NCBI GenBank assembly: GCA_028717405.1
Contig: JAQUNY010000087.1
Coordinates: forward strand, 1-6,690
Source: Eubacteriales bacterium
Lineage (GTDB): Bacteria; Bacillota; Clostridia; JAQUNY01
DNA length: 6,690 nt
Reading direction: 5' to 3'
A program made the position numbers and the translations under genes. Below are positions 1 through 5,330 of the stretch, piece by piece. Each line of letters starts with the position of its first letter. Positions within the stretch are counted from its first letter, which is position 1. The notes under the pieces were generated by a model. The model saw only the letters and a program-made list of their open reading frames with translations, was not told the DNA's origin and did no database searches.

Positions 1-414
1 CTAAAAAAGGTTGTTTCATATAACGGCTTGATAATAGAGGAAAGAGAGCCTGCCTATAGCGAAATACCTGTAAATGCGTCGACCCTGAAAATTATAACGG
101 AAGGTATGATAGAGGTAGCTTTTTCGGCTGAAGGAACTGCGGCTGAAGCATTTAAGGGAGCAGAATACAGTATAGCGGGGAAAACGGGAACGGCTGAAAC
201 AAGCGAGGCAAATCACTCATCGAATGCGATCTTCGTATGTTTTGCACCTGCCGAAGACCCGCAGGTAGCCGTAGCGGTCGTTATCGAGAGGGGCGTATGG
301 GGATCCTATGCGGCATTTGTAGCCAGAGACATACTTGATGAGTATTTTGGAGCTTCAGCAATAACAGATCATAAAACAAGCCCGGAACCGGAGAGGCCTG
401 TTTATATAAAATAG
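1..414 (+). CDS. mrdA: Penicillin-binding protein 2 (class B transpeptidase), C-terminal part, 5' end outside window
   Basis: This is the last 137 residues of a class B penicillin-binding protein, a membrane-anchored D,D-transpeptidase that cross-links peptidoglycan outside the membrane. The open frame has no real start in the window and runs in from the left edge. The KTGT motif (residues 61-64 of the fragment, within AGKTGTAE) is the third active-site motif of the penicillin-binding fold. It is followed by the usual strand pattern NAIFVCFAP and then VAVAVVIERG, and by a helix ending ARDILDEYF. The catalytic SxxK and SxN motifs would lie upstream. The short Pro/Glu-rich tail is normal. Identification as the elongation enzyme PBP2 (mrdA) rather than FtsI or SpoVD is inferred from the GKTGTA context and from the methylglyoxal synthase homologue downstream, since in many Clostridia mgsA closes the mreBCD-mrdA-min-rodA cluster. 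The transpeptidase call is firm; the subclass is less sure. Confidence 0.85.
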   Translation, partial: LKKVVSYNGLIIEEREPAYSEIPVNASTLKIITEGMIEVAFSAEGTAAEAFKGAEYSIAGKTGTAETSEANHSSNAIFVCFAPAEDPQVAVAVVIERGVWGSYAAFVARDILDEYFGASAITDHKTSPEPERPVYIK

Positions 415-472
415 CGGCAGAGAGCCTGAACTGAGCCTGCTTATTCAGATTGCCCCTTCTTCTCAGAGCAAA

Positions 473-501
473 TTGACAAAAAAGGCTTTTGAGTCTATAT
501 T
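473..501 (+). promoter_or_regulatory. Housekeeping (sigma-A type) promoter for the mgsA-like/pdaA pair
   Basis: TTGACA at 473-478 and TATATT at 496-501 are separated by 17 nt, a near-consensus sigma-A promoter in the gap between the penicillin-binding protein gene and the mgsA homologue. The expected transcript start is near 508, giving a short leader of about 18 nt that carries a weak ribosome binding site GGACGG (511-516), 9 nt before ATG 526. The spacer contains the small inverted repeat AAAAG-g-CTTTT (480-490), which could be an operator or chance in A/T-rich DNA. No convincing terminator lies between 415 and 472, so read-through from upstream is also possible. Confidence 0.65.
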
Positions 502-525
502 TATATGAATGGACGGCAAATATAG

Positions 526-933
526 ATGAATATTGCATTGATAGCACATGATAAAAAAAAAGAGCTTATGGCGGATTTCTGCCTTGCATATAAAAGGGAG
601 CTGCAGAGGCATGAACTCCTTGCAACAGGGGCGACAGGAGCGCTGGTAGCGGAAACTGCAGGACTTAATATCAGGCTTTTGTCTTCAGGCCTTGCAGGAG
701 AAGAGCAAATAGCGGCGAGGATCGCATACAATGAGATCGATCTTGTGATTTTTCTCCGGGATCCTGATACGGCAGCCGGAGATTTGGGAGAACCGCAGAT
801 GAACTCATTGCTTAAGCTCTGTGATATAAATTCCATACCCTTTGCGACAAATATTGCTACTGCCGAGCTTCTGGTCAAGGCACTTGAACGCGGAGACCTT
901 GAATGGCGGGAGCTGGTGAGGAAAAAAACATGA
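526..933 (+). CDS. mgsA: Methylglyoxal synthase homologue with degenerate active site
   Basis: The 135-residue protein matches the methylglyoxal synthase family along its length: IALIAHDKKK near the N-terminus, an ATGxTG phosphate loop (33-38), IDLVIFLRDP (71-80), LLKLCD..SIP.ATN (95-109) and ATAELLVKAL (111-120). The family converts dihydroxyacetone phosphate to methylglyoxal plus phosphate in the cytosol. Compared from memory with the E. coli and Bacillus enzymes, key positions differ. The segment normally SGPxGGDQQ reads SG-LAGEEQ (54-61), so catalytic Asp71 (E. coli numbering) becomes Glu59. The segment normally PHEPD reads GDLGEPQ (85-91) with two extra residues, so catalytic His98 and Asp101 are replaced, most simply by Gly88 and Gln91. 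Thr47 of the phosphate loop is Ala36. His8 (His19) and Ser54/Gly55 are kept. The frame is intact, so it is probably expressed, but methylglyoxal synthase activity is doubtful. It shares an ATGA overlap with the next gene. Family membership is firm; function is open. Confidence 0.85.
   Translation: MNIALIAHDKKKELMADFCLAYKRELQRHELLATGATGALVAETAGLNIRLLSSGLAGEEQIAARIAYNEIDLVIFLRDPDTAAGDLGEPQMNSLLKLCDINSIPFATNIATAELLVKALERGDLEWRELVRKKT
915..921 (+). promoter_or_regulatory. Ribosome binding site that fixes the pdaA start at 930
   Basis: GGTGAGG lies 8 nt before ATG 930 and inside the end of the upstream gene. The alternative ATG at 903 would add nine residues, has no good Shine-Dalgarno sequence and would put the membrane segment further from the N-terminus. 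ATG 930 overlaps the upstream TGA (931-933) as ATGA, the usual arrangement for translational coupling. Confidence 0.6.
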
Positions 934-2003
934 CTCTGAAATATACGTCAAACAAAAAAAAGATGATACGCGGCAGGCTGTACCGGACAGTTATAGCTAT
1001 TGATGTCATATTGCTTGCGCTGCTTATTGGAGTTTTTATGTTTTCCGGAAACGCGAGAAAGGCCGGCAAAGAAGCTTTACTTGACTTTGCTTCAATATTC
1101 AGAAAAAACGAGCCTTCAGCCGGCACTGATCCGGCCGCGAACACCGGAACAGGCACAGGCGGAGCCACAACGACCGCCGAGAACGGTACATATGCCACCG
1201 GCAGTGTTGCGGTTTCAGTCGCAGCCTCTTCATTGACAGCGTCGCCGGCAAGGCCTTCACATTCATATGACAGCAGTTATATAGCATCCAAAAAACTTGA
1301 TACGGCAGCTCTCGATCTGATCGATAACACCAGATATGACTGGTGGATACGGCTTAACAATGAAAACCGCCCGACGGAAATAAATCCCGACATAGAAAAG
1401 ATACTGGAAGACAGCGGCAGCTATTATCTGGGAGACACTACACGTAAAATCGTATATCTGACGTTTGACCAGGGGTACGAACAGGGCTATACGCCCATGA
1501 TACTGGACACACTCAGAGATAATAATGTAAAGGCCGCATTTTTTATAACCGGCGACTATATCAGCAGCAGGCCTGATCTTGTATTGAGGATGGCTGATGA
1601 GGGGCATATCGTCGGCAACCATACGGTCAACCATAAAGATCTTACGGCTATAAGCTACGAAACATTTGAATATGAATTCAACCGACTTGAAGACGATTTT
1701 TACAAGCTTACCGGACAGACTTTCAAATATATGAGGCCACCGAGCGGAACATACAGTATCAGGGCCCTTGAGGCAGCAAGACAGCTGGGCTATGTTACTG
1801 TGTTCTGGAGCTACGCGTACGATGACTGGGTAACTACGGTAATAAGAGGACCCGGGTACGCGTATGACAAGGTAATGAAAAATCTGCATAATGGCGCCGT
1901 CATACTTCTGCACGCGGTCTCAAAGGATAATGCTGAAGCCCTCGATTTGATAATCAGGGATATTAAGGCTCTGGGGTATGAATTTAAGCTAATAAATTTT
2001 TGA
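930..2003 (+). CDS. pdaA: PdaA-type polysaccharide deacetylase (peptidoglycan N-acetylmuramic acid deacetylase), membrane anchored
   Basis: With the start at 930 the protein has 357 residues. A basic N-terminus (KKK, RGR) leads into one hydrophobic segment (about 20-38) that should anchor it with the rest outside the membrane. A Ser/Thr/Ala/Gly-rich low-complexity linker (about 60-112) precedes the PdaA preface (YDWWIRL, YYLGDTTRKIVYLTFD) and a NodB-type deacetylase domain (about 165-357). Motifs visible are TFDQG (178-182, catalytic Asp180), HTVNH (His231 and His235, metal ligands), RPPSG (269-273), DDW (298-300) and LLH (His328). GYEQGYTP and LLHAVSKDNAEAL are typical of PdaA, which removes the N-acetyl group from muramic acid on the way to the muramic delta-lactam of spore cortex, a mark needed for germination. 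The family usually has Asn, Asp or Glu after the catalytic Asp; here it is Gln. The protein is longer than B. subtilis PdaA mainly through the linker. It is cotranscribed with the mgsA homologue and convergent with metF. Confidence 0.88.
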   Translation: MTLKYTSNKKKMIRGRLYRTVIAIDVILLALLIGVFMFSGNARKAGKEALLDFASIFRKNEPSAGTDPAANTGTGTGGATTTAENGTYATGSVAVSVAASSLTASPARPSHSYDSSYIASKKLDTAALDLIDNTRYDWWIRLNNENRPTEINPDIEKILEDSGSYYLGDTTRKIVYLTFDQGYEQGYTPMILDTLRDNNVKAAFFITGDYISSRPDLVLRMADEGHIVGNHTVNHKDLTAISYETFEYEFNRLEDDFYKLTGQTFKYMRPPSGTYSIRALEAARQLGYVTVFWSYAYDDWVTTVIRGPGYAYDKVMKNLHNGAVILLHAVSKDNAEALDLIIRDIKALGYEFKLINF

Positions 2004-2016
2004 GACGTACAGAAAA

Positions 2017-2041
2017 GCCGGATATTAAAAATTATGCCGGT
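2017..2041 (-). terminator. Weak candidate terminator at the metF end (convergent with pdaA)
   Basis: Only 28 bp separate the two stop codons. CCGG (2018-2021) can pair with CCGG (2037-2040), extended by ATA/TAT with one bulged G and a G-U pair outside. Reading the minus strand, the stem is followed by TTTT (2016-2013). The stem is short and imperfect and the T-run is brief, so this is weak. On the plus strand no T-run follows, so it would not serve pdaA well. Confidence 0.22.
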
Positions 2042-2913
2042 CCTATCCCTGCGGCGTCGATTATTTCAGCTGCAGATACCGGCCTGTTCATGGTATAAAG
2101 GTGTATTCCGGCTGTGTTGTTTTCAACCAGGTCACGTATCTGAGCTGCTGCATATTCGATACCTGCCTTCCTCATATCGTCAGGAGAGGCGCCGTACTTA
2201 TCCATCAAAAGCACAAGCTTTGCCGGGATTGAAGCTCCGCAGAGTGCCGCTATCCTCTTGATCTGGTCTGCCTTGTATACCGGCATTATACCTGCGGTAA
2301 CAGGGCAGGATATCCCTGCACCTGCAGCCCTGTCCATGAAATTGTAAAAGCTCCTGTTGTCGAAGAAAAGCTGTGTGACCAGAAAATCAACGCCGCAATC
2401 TACTTTATGCCGCAAATGCTCAAGGTCATCTTTTAAACGGAGGCTTTCCGTATGGCCTTCGGTGTATGCGGCAGCAGCAATACAAAGGTTTCTGCCGGCC
2501 TCTGACGATCTGATATGTGAAATCAGCTCAGAGGCATAGCGGTAAGCTCCTTTGCTGAAATCAAAGCCCGGGTCGTCCGCCGGAGGGTCGCCTCTCAGGG
2601 CAAGTACGTTTTCAAGTCCATTTTCTTTTAACTGTAAAAGCATATTGTCTATTTCGCCATAACTGTGACCCGCACAGGTAAAGTGAGCCATGCTTTCAAT
2701 TCCGTGGCAGGCTTTGATGGTTGACGAAATTTCTATAGTTGAATTACGGCTTCCCCCTGCAGCGCCGTATGTAACGCTCATATAGCCGGGGCCAAGGGCA
2801 GTGAGCTTCTCCAGTGCTCCATATACACTGCTGACGGGCATTTCGGGTTTTGGAGGAAACACCTCAAAAGAGACTACCGGTTTTCCGCTTCCGAACAGAT
2901 TAATTATTTTCAT
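2032..2913 (-). CDS. metF: 5,10-methylenetetrahydrofolate reductase
   Basis: This cytosolic TIM-barrel FAD enzyme of 293 residues reduces 5,10-methylene-tetrahydrofolate to 5-methyl-tetrahydrofolate, supplying methyl groups for methionine synthesis and, in acetogens, the methyl branch of the Wood-Ljungdahl pathway. The length matches E. coli MetF (296). Family signatures in order are VSFEVFPPK (14-22, with Glu17 at the catalytic Glu position), YMSVTYGAAGG (44-54), HFTCAG (77-82), LALRGDPP (104-111, with the flavin-site Asp109), AYTEGHTES (149-157, usually YPEGHPE), VTQLFFD (179-185), TAGIMPV (206-212) and the C-terminal HLYTMNR (271-277). Nothing is missing. The start at 2913 is supported by AGGAGT 7 nt upstream. 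No metV or rnfC-like partner gene lies beside it, so the electron donor is not shown; NAD(P)H or a partner flavoprotein are possible. It is divergent from nfnAB and shares a promoter region with it. Confidence 0.95.
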   Translation of the reverse strand: MKIINLFGSGKPVVSFEVFPPKPEMPVSSVYGALEKLTALGPGYMSVTYGAAGGSRNSTIEISSTIKACHGIESMAHFTCAGHSYGEIDNMLLQLKENGLENVLALRGDPPADDPGFDFSKGAYRYASELISHIRSSEAGRNLCIAAAAYTEGHTESLRLKDDLEHLRHKVDCGVDFLVTQLFFDNRSFYNFMDRAAGAGISCPVTAGIMPVYKADQIKRIAALCGASIPAKLVLLMDKYGASPDDMRKAGIEYAAAQIRDLVENNTAGIHLYTMNRPVSAAEIIDAAGIGPA

Positions 2914-2920
2914 ATCCTAT

Positions 2921-2926
2921 ACTCCT
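2921..2926 (-). promoter_or_regulatory. metF ribosome binding site
   Basis: The minus strand reads AGGAGT here, 7 nt before the ATG whose complement is 2911-2913. This is a good Shine-Dalgarno match and settles the metF start. Confidence 0.75.
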
Positions 2927-2931
2927 GTAAT

Positions 2932-2966
2932 TACATTTAAATTCATTTATCTACATCTAAATACAT
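2932..2966. repeat. Pair of 15-bp direct repeats, 20-bp period, in the metF leader
   Basis: TACATTTAAATTCAT (2932-2946) and TACATCTAAATACAT (2952-2966) match at 13 of 15 positions and start exactly 20 bp apart, about two helical turns, so the copies face the same side of the DNA. The second copy touches the metF -10 box (2965-2970) and covers the expected start of transcription; the first lies in the metF leader. The position suits a repressor operator for metF, but no regulator is encoded in the window, and the DNA here is AT-rich, which raises the chance of coincidence. Confidence 0.5.
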
Positions 2967-2993
2967 AATAAACTATTCATTATTGACTGTCAA
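2965..2993 (-). promoter_or_regulatory. metF promoter (sigma-A type)
   Basis: On the minus strand TTGACA (complement of 2988-2993) and TATTAT (complement of 2965-2970) are separated by exactly 17 nt, almost the full consensus. Transcription should start near 2958, leaving a leader of about 45 nt, too short for a SAM riboswitch or T-box. The -35 box shares base 2988 with the -35 box of the opposing nfnA promoter. Confidence 0.7.
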
Positions 2994-2995
2994 TA
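2981..2995. repeat. 15-bp inverted repeat spanning both -35 boxes
   Basis: TATTGAC-T-GTCAATA is a perfect inverted repeat with 7-bp arms around a single central base. It arises partly because two TTGAC cores sit back to back, but the symmetry extends one base pair further (TA/TA) on each side. It may simply be the two -35 elements, or an operator through which one protein could shut both promoters. Confidence 0.75.
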
Positions 2996-3011
2996 TAATT
3001 AATTATAGAAT
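2983..3011 (+). promoter_or_regulatory. nfnAB-hprK-murB promoter (sigma-A type)
   Basis: TTGACT (2983-2988) and TAGAAT (3006-3011) are separated by 17 nt. Transcription should start near 3018, giving a leader of about 42 nt with AAGGAG (3043-3048), 12 nt before ATG 3061. No other promoter of similar quality was noticed within the operon, so this one probably drives nfnA, nfnB, hprK and murB. Confidence 0.65.
2994..3007. repeat. 14-bp perfect palindrome in the nfnA promoter
   Basis: TATAATTAATTATA is its own reverse complement. It fills the downstream part of the spacer of the nfnA promoter and overlaps the first two bases of the -10 box, an ideal place for repression. It abuts the 15-bp inverted repeat (2-bp overlap). 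It also contains TATAAT on each strand, but neither copy has a good -35 partner. Confidence 0.6.
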
Positions 3012-3060
3012 ACAGTGGTGATATTACAAGAAAAAAGATAACAAGGAGAGGGATCATACA

Positions 3061-3909
3061 ATGTACAGGATTCTGGAGAAGAGGGTAGTGGGGCCGAATG
3101 TCACACTTATGAAAATAGACGCTCCTTATGTGGCGAGAAAGGCCGAAGCAGGGCAGTTTATCATACTCAGAGTCAATGAAGGAGGAGAAAGGATCCCTCT
3201 TACTGTGGCCGACTATGACCGCGAAAACGGAACAGTCACAATAATATTCCAGGAGGTAGGCAAAACTACGAAAATGCTTGGCGGGTTAAATGAAGGTGAA
3301 AGCATACTTGATTTTACCGGGCCTCTAGGCAAACCCACACATTATCAGGAAGGCATAAAGAAGGCTGCGGTAATAGGCGGAGGCCTCGGCACGGCTATCG
3401 CATATCCCCAGGTAAAAAAACTGAGAAGCCTTGGCGTCGAAGTCGATGCAATAATCGGCTTCCGCAACAGCAGCCTTATATTCCTGAAGGATGAGATCAG
3501 GGCTGCCGGAGCGAGTCTCCATATTGCAACGGAAGACGGATCTGAAGGCTTAAAAGGGTTTGTTACCGAAGTACTTAAAAAACTTATAGACCAAGGTGCA
3601 AAATATGATATTGCCATAGCGATAGGCCCTCTTGTCATGATGAAGGCGGTCAGCGAAATGACTAAGAAACTCGGCATAGATACAATAGTCAGCATGAATC
3701 CGATTATGGTAGACGGCACGGGAATGTGCGGAGGATGCCGGGTCACAGTGGGGGGACAGGTGAAGTTTGCCTGTGTTGACGGACCTGACTTTGATGGCCA
3801 TCAGGTTGATTTTGACGAAGCTATAAGAAGACAGGGCATTTACAGGACTGAGGAAAAGCTGAGTACGGAAAAGCACGAATGCAAGCTTGGAGGTCTTGGA
3901 AATGCCTGA
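3061..3909 (+). CDS. nfnA: NfnA, small subunit of NADH-dependent reduced ferredoxin:NADP+ oxidoreductase (SudB / PyrK-like)
   Basis: The 282-residue protein belongs to the ferredoxin-NADP reductase/PyrK-like group. The N-terminal FAD-binding barrel (about 1-98) has the flavin motif RIPLTVADYD (44-53). The nucleotide-binding domain (about 100-210) begins AAVIGGGLGTA (102-112). The C-terminal [2Fe-2S] region has GMCGGCRV and FACVDGPDFDGH, with Cys223, Cys226 and Cys238 and a nearby Asp218; three cysteines plus an aspartate is the coordination I recall for Nfn. With NfnB it forms a soluble flavin-based electron-bifurcating enzyme that couples NADPH oxidation to reduction of NAD+ and ferredoxin, or the reverse. 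NfnA is the NAD(H) site. PyrK of dihydroorotate dehydrogenase is similar, but the adjacent NfnB and absence of pyrD decide for Nfn. The product was earlier named sulfide dehydrogenase. It is the first gene of the operon, and its end overlaps nfnB by 8 nt. Confidence 0.93.
   Translation: MYRILEKRVVGPNVTLMKIDAPYVARKAEAGQFIILRVNEGGERIPLTVADYDRENGTVTIIFQEVGKTTKMLGGLNEGESILDFTGPLGKPTHYQEGIKKAAVIGGGLGTAIAYPQVKKLRSLGVEVDAIIGFRNSSLIFLKDEIRAAGASLHIATEDGSEGLKGFVTEVLKKLIDQGAKYDIAIAIGPLVMMKAVSEMTKKLGIDTIVSMNPIMVDGTGMCGGCRVTVGGQVKFACVDGPDFDGHQVDFDEAIRRQGIYRTEEKLSTEKHECKLGGLGNA
3889..3894 (+). promoter_or_regulatory. Ribosome binding site that fixes the nfnB start at 3902
   Basis: GGAGGT lies 7 nt before ATG 3902, within the end of nfnA. 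The longer frame that begins at TTG 3887 would start two bases before this site and has no ribosome binding site of its own, so ATG 3902 is preferred. Confidence 0.75.
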
Positions 3910-5326
3910 TATGAAACCGGAAAAAACACAAACGCCCGAGCAGGATCCTGTTATCAGGGCAACTAATTTTAATGAGGTAGCTCTTGGCTATACTGTTGAA
4001 CTGGCAAAGGCGGAGGCTCAGAGATGTCTTGGCTGCAAGCACAGGCCCTGTGTTGCGGGATGCCCGGTAAATGTTGCCATACCGGAGTTTATCAGGCTTA
4101 TTTCTGAAGACAGGTTTCTTGACGCATATTCAAAAATCATGGAAACAAACAGCCTCCCTGCGGTATGCGGACGGGTGTGTCCTCAGGAGACGCAGTGCGA
4201 GCAGCTTTGCGTCAGGGGCATAAAGGGCGAGCCGGTGGCAATAGGCCGTCTTGAACGTTTTGTGGCAGATTTTGCCATGAAGGCGAAAGAGTCCGGCGTC
4301 AATGCGAATGCGATTGCAAACGGGAATGCCTGCGCAAAGGTAAAAACAAAAGTTGCCGTCATCGGGTCAGGCCCTGCGGGGCTCACATGCGCGGGCGATC
4401 TTGCAGCATATGGCTATGACGTAACCGTCTTCGAGGCATTTCATGTACCCGGAGGCGTCCTTGTATATGGTATTCCCGAATTCAGGCTTCCCAAAGACAT
4501 TGTCGCGGCTGAGATAGCGCAGCTGAAGACCCATGGTGTCAAAATAAAGACAAATATGGTGATCGGCAGGACGCTGACACTGGATGATTTAAAAAGCGAA
4601 GGATTTGAAGCGTTTTTCATCGGCACAGGCGCAGGTCTGCCGTCTTTCATAGGCATACCCGGAGAGAACCTCAACGGTGTCTATTCGGCGAATGAATTTC
4701 TTACAAGAGTAAACCTGATGAAGGCGTATAAATATCCTGAAACAGATACCCCTGTTATAATTGGCAGCAATACGGCTGTCATCGGAGGCGGAAATGTCGC
4801 AATGGACGCTGCCCGCTGCGCCAAACGCCTTGGCGCCGAAAATGTAAGTATCATATACAGGAGGTCCGAACAGGAAATGCCTGCCAGGGCTGAAGAGGTG
4901 CATCACGCCAAAGAAGAAGGCATAATCTTCAGATTACTTACAAATCCTGTAAAAATAACAGGTAATGAAAAAGGATGGGCTGAAGGACTGGAATGTGCCA
5001 GGATGGAGCTTGGAGAACCTGACGCTTCGGGAAGAAGACGCCCTGTCCCGGTCAGGGGATCGGAGCATATAGTCGATGCCGAAGTAGTTGTAGTAGCTAT
5101 CGGGCAGTCGCCTAATCCGCTTCTGGCATCCTCCGAGCCGGAATTGAAAACCCAAAGCTGGGGCGGTATCATAGTAAATGAGGAAACGATGGAAACCAGT
5201 ATTGAAGGAGTGTTTGCCGGAGGTGACGCAGTGACGGGAGCCGCGACTGTTATCCTCGCAATGGGTGCAGGCAAAACGGCAGCCTTGTCGATCGACAGGT
5301 ATCTGAAAGAACATGGAAGGGGCTGA
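3902..5326 (+). CDS. nfnB: NfnB, large subunit of NADH-dependent reduced ferredoxin:NADP+ oxidoreductase (SudA, GltD-like)
   Basis: From ATG 3902 the protein has 474 residues, the usual size. The N-terminal iron-sulfur domain has eight cysteines: CLGC..PC..GCP (Cys42, 45, 50, 54) and CGRVCP....C...C (Cys89, 93, 99, 103), expected to help bind two [4Fe-4S] clusters. The FAD-binding fold has VIGSGPAGL (153-161) and GGVLVYGIPEFRLPK (184-198). The NADP(H) fold has VIGGGNVAMDAAR (293-305) followed by IIYRRSEQEMPAR. The closing flavin motif is GVFAGGDAVTGAATV (436-450). In Nfn this subunit carries the bifurcating FAD and the NADPH site and passes electrons to ferredoxin, while NfnA handles NAD(H). 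A loose Asn/Ala-rich linker (about 133-147) joins the iron-sulfur and flavin domains. The glutamate synthase small subunit GltD is similar, but the partner NfnA directly upstream, with 8-nt overlap, and the lack of gltB argue against it. Confidence 0.93.
   Translation: MPDMKPEKTQTPEQDPVIRATNFNEVALGYTVELAKAEAQRCLGCKHRPCVAGCPVNVAIPEFIRLISEDRFLDAYSKIMETNSLPAVCGRVCPQETQCEQLCVRGIKGEPVAIGRLERFVADFAMKAKESGVNANAIANGNACAKVKTKVAVIGSGPAGLTCAGDLAAYGYDVTVFEAFHVPGGVLVYGIPEFRLPKDIVAAEIAQLKTHGVKIKTNMVIGRTLTLDDLKSEGFEAFFIGTGAGLPSFIGIPGENLNGVYSANEFLTRVNLMKAYKYPETDTPVIIGSNTAVIGGGNVAMDAARCAKRLGAENVSIIYRRSEQEMPARAEEVHHAKEEGIIFRLLTNPVKITGNEKGWAEGLECARMELGEPDASGRRRPVPVRGSEHIVDAEVVVVAIGQSPNPLLASSEPELKTQSWGGIIVNEETMETSIEGVFAGGDAVTGAATVILAMGAGKTAALSIDRYLKEHGRG
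5315..5322 (+). promoter_or_regulatory. Ribosome binding site that fixes the hprK start at 5331
   Basis: GGAAGGGG lies 8 nt before ATG 5331, in the last codons of nfnB. The in-frame ATG at 5313 would overlap nfnB by 14 nt and lacks a comparable site. HprK proteins usually begin with a short Met-x-Val-xx-Leu stretch, which fits the start at 5331. Confidence 0.65.
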
Positions 5327-5330
5327 TATC

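Noticed and set aside
415..472. Possible terminator after the penicillin-binding protein gene
   Set aside because: Only 5-bp pairings (CTGAA with TTCAG, CTGAG with CTCAG) with large loops and no T-run were found.
903..929. Earlier ATG for pdaA at 903
   Set aside because: It lacks a good ribosome binding site, while ATG 930 has GGTGAGG at 8 nt and an ATGA overlap with the upstream stop.
1263..1913. A 216-codon open frame on the minus strand inside pdaA
   Set aside because: It lies wholly antisense to a well-supported deacetylase gene, its translation shows no family resemblance, and no ribosome binding site or promoter was noted. It is an effect of codon use in pdaA.
2914..3060. SAM riboswitch or T-box leader in front of metF or nfnA
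   Set aside because: The predicted leaders are about 45 nt, far too short, and no conserved riboswitch or T-box core is visible.
3887..3901. Earlier TTG start for nfnB at 3887
   Set aside because: GGAGGT at 3889-3894 points to ATG 3902 and would lie inside the longer frame.
4300..4335. Short AATGCG-like repetition in nfnB
   Set aside because: It encodes a loose Asn/Ala-rich interdomain linker (NANAIANGNA) and is too short and irregular to be a repeat element.
3061..5326. Reading the pair as PyrK plus the glutamate synthase small subunit GltD
   Set aside because: No pyrD or gltB is adjacent, the two genes overlap, and the combination of a PyrK-like subunit with a GltD-like subunit is the hallmark of NfnAB.
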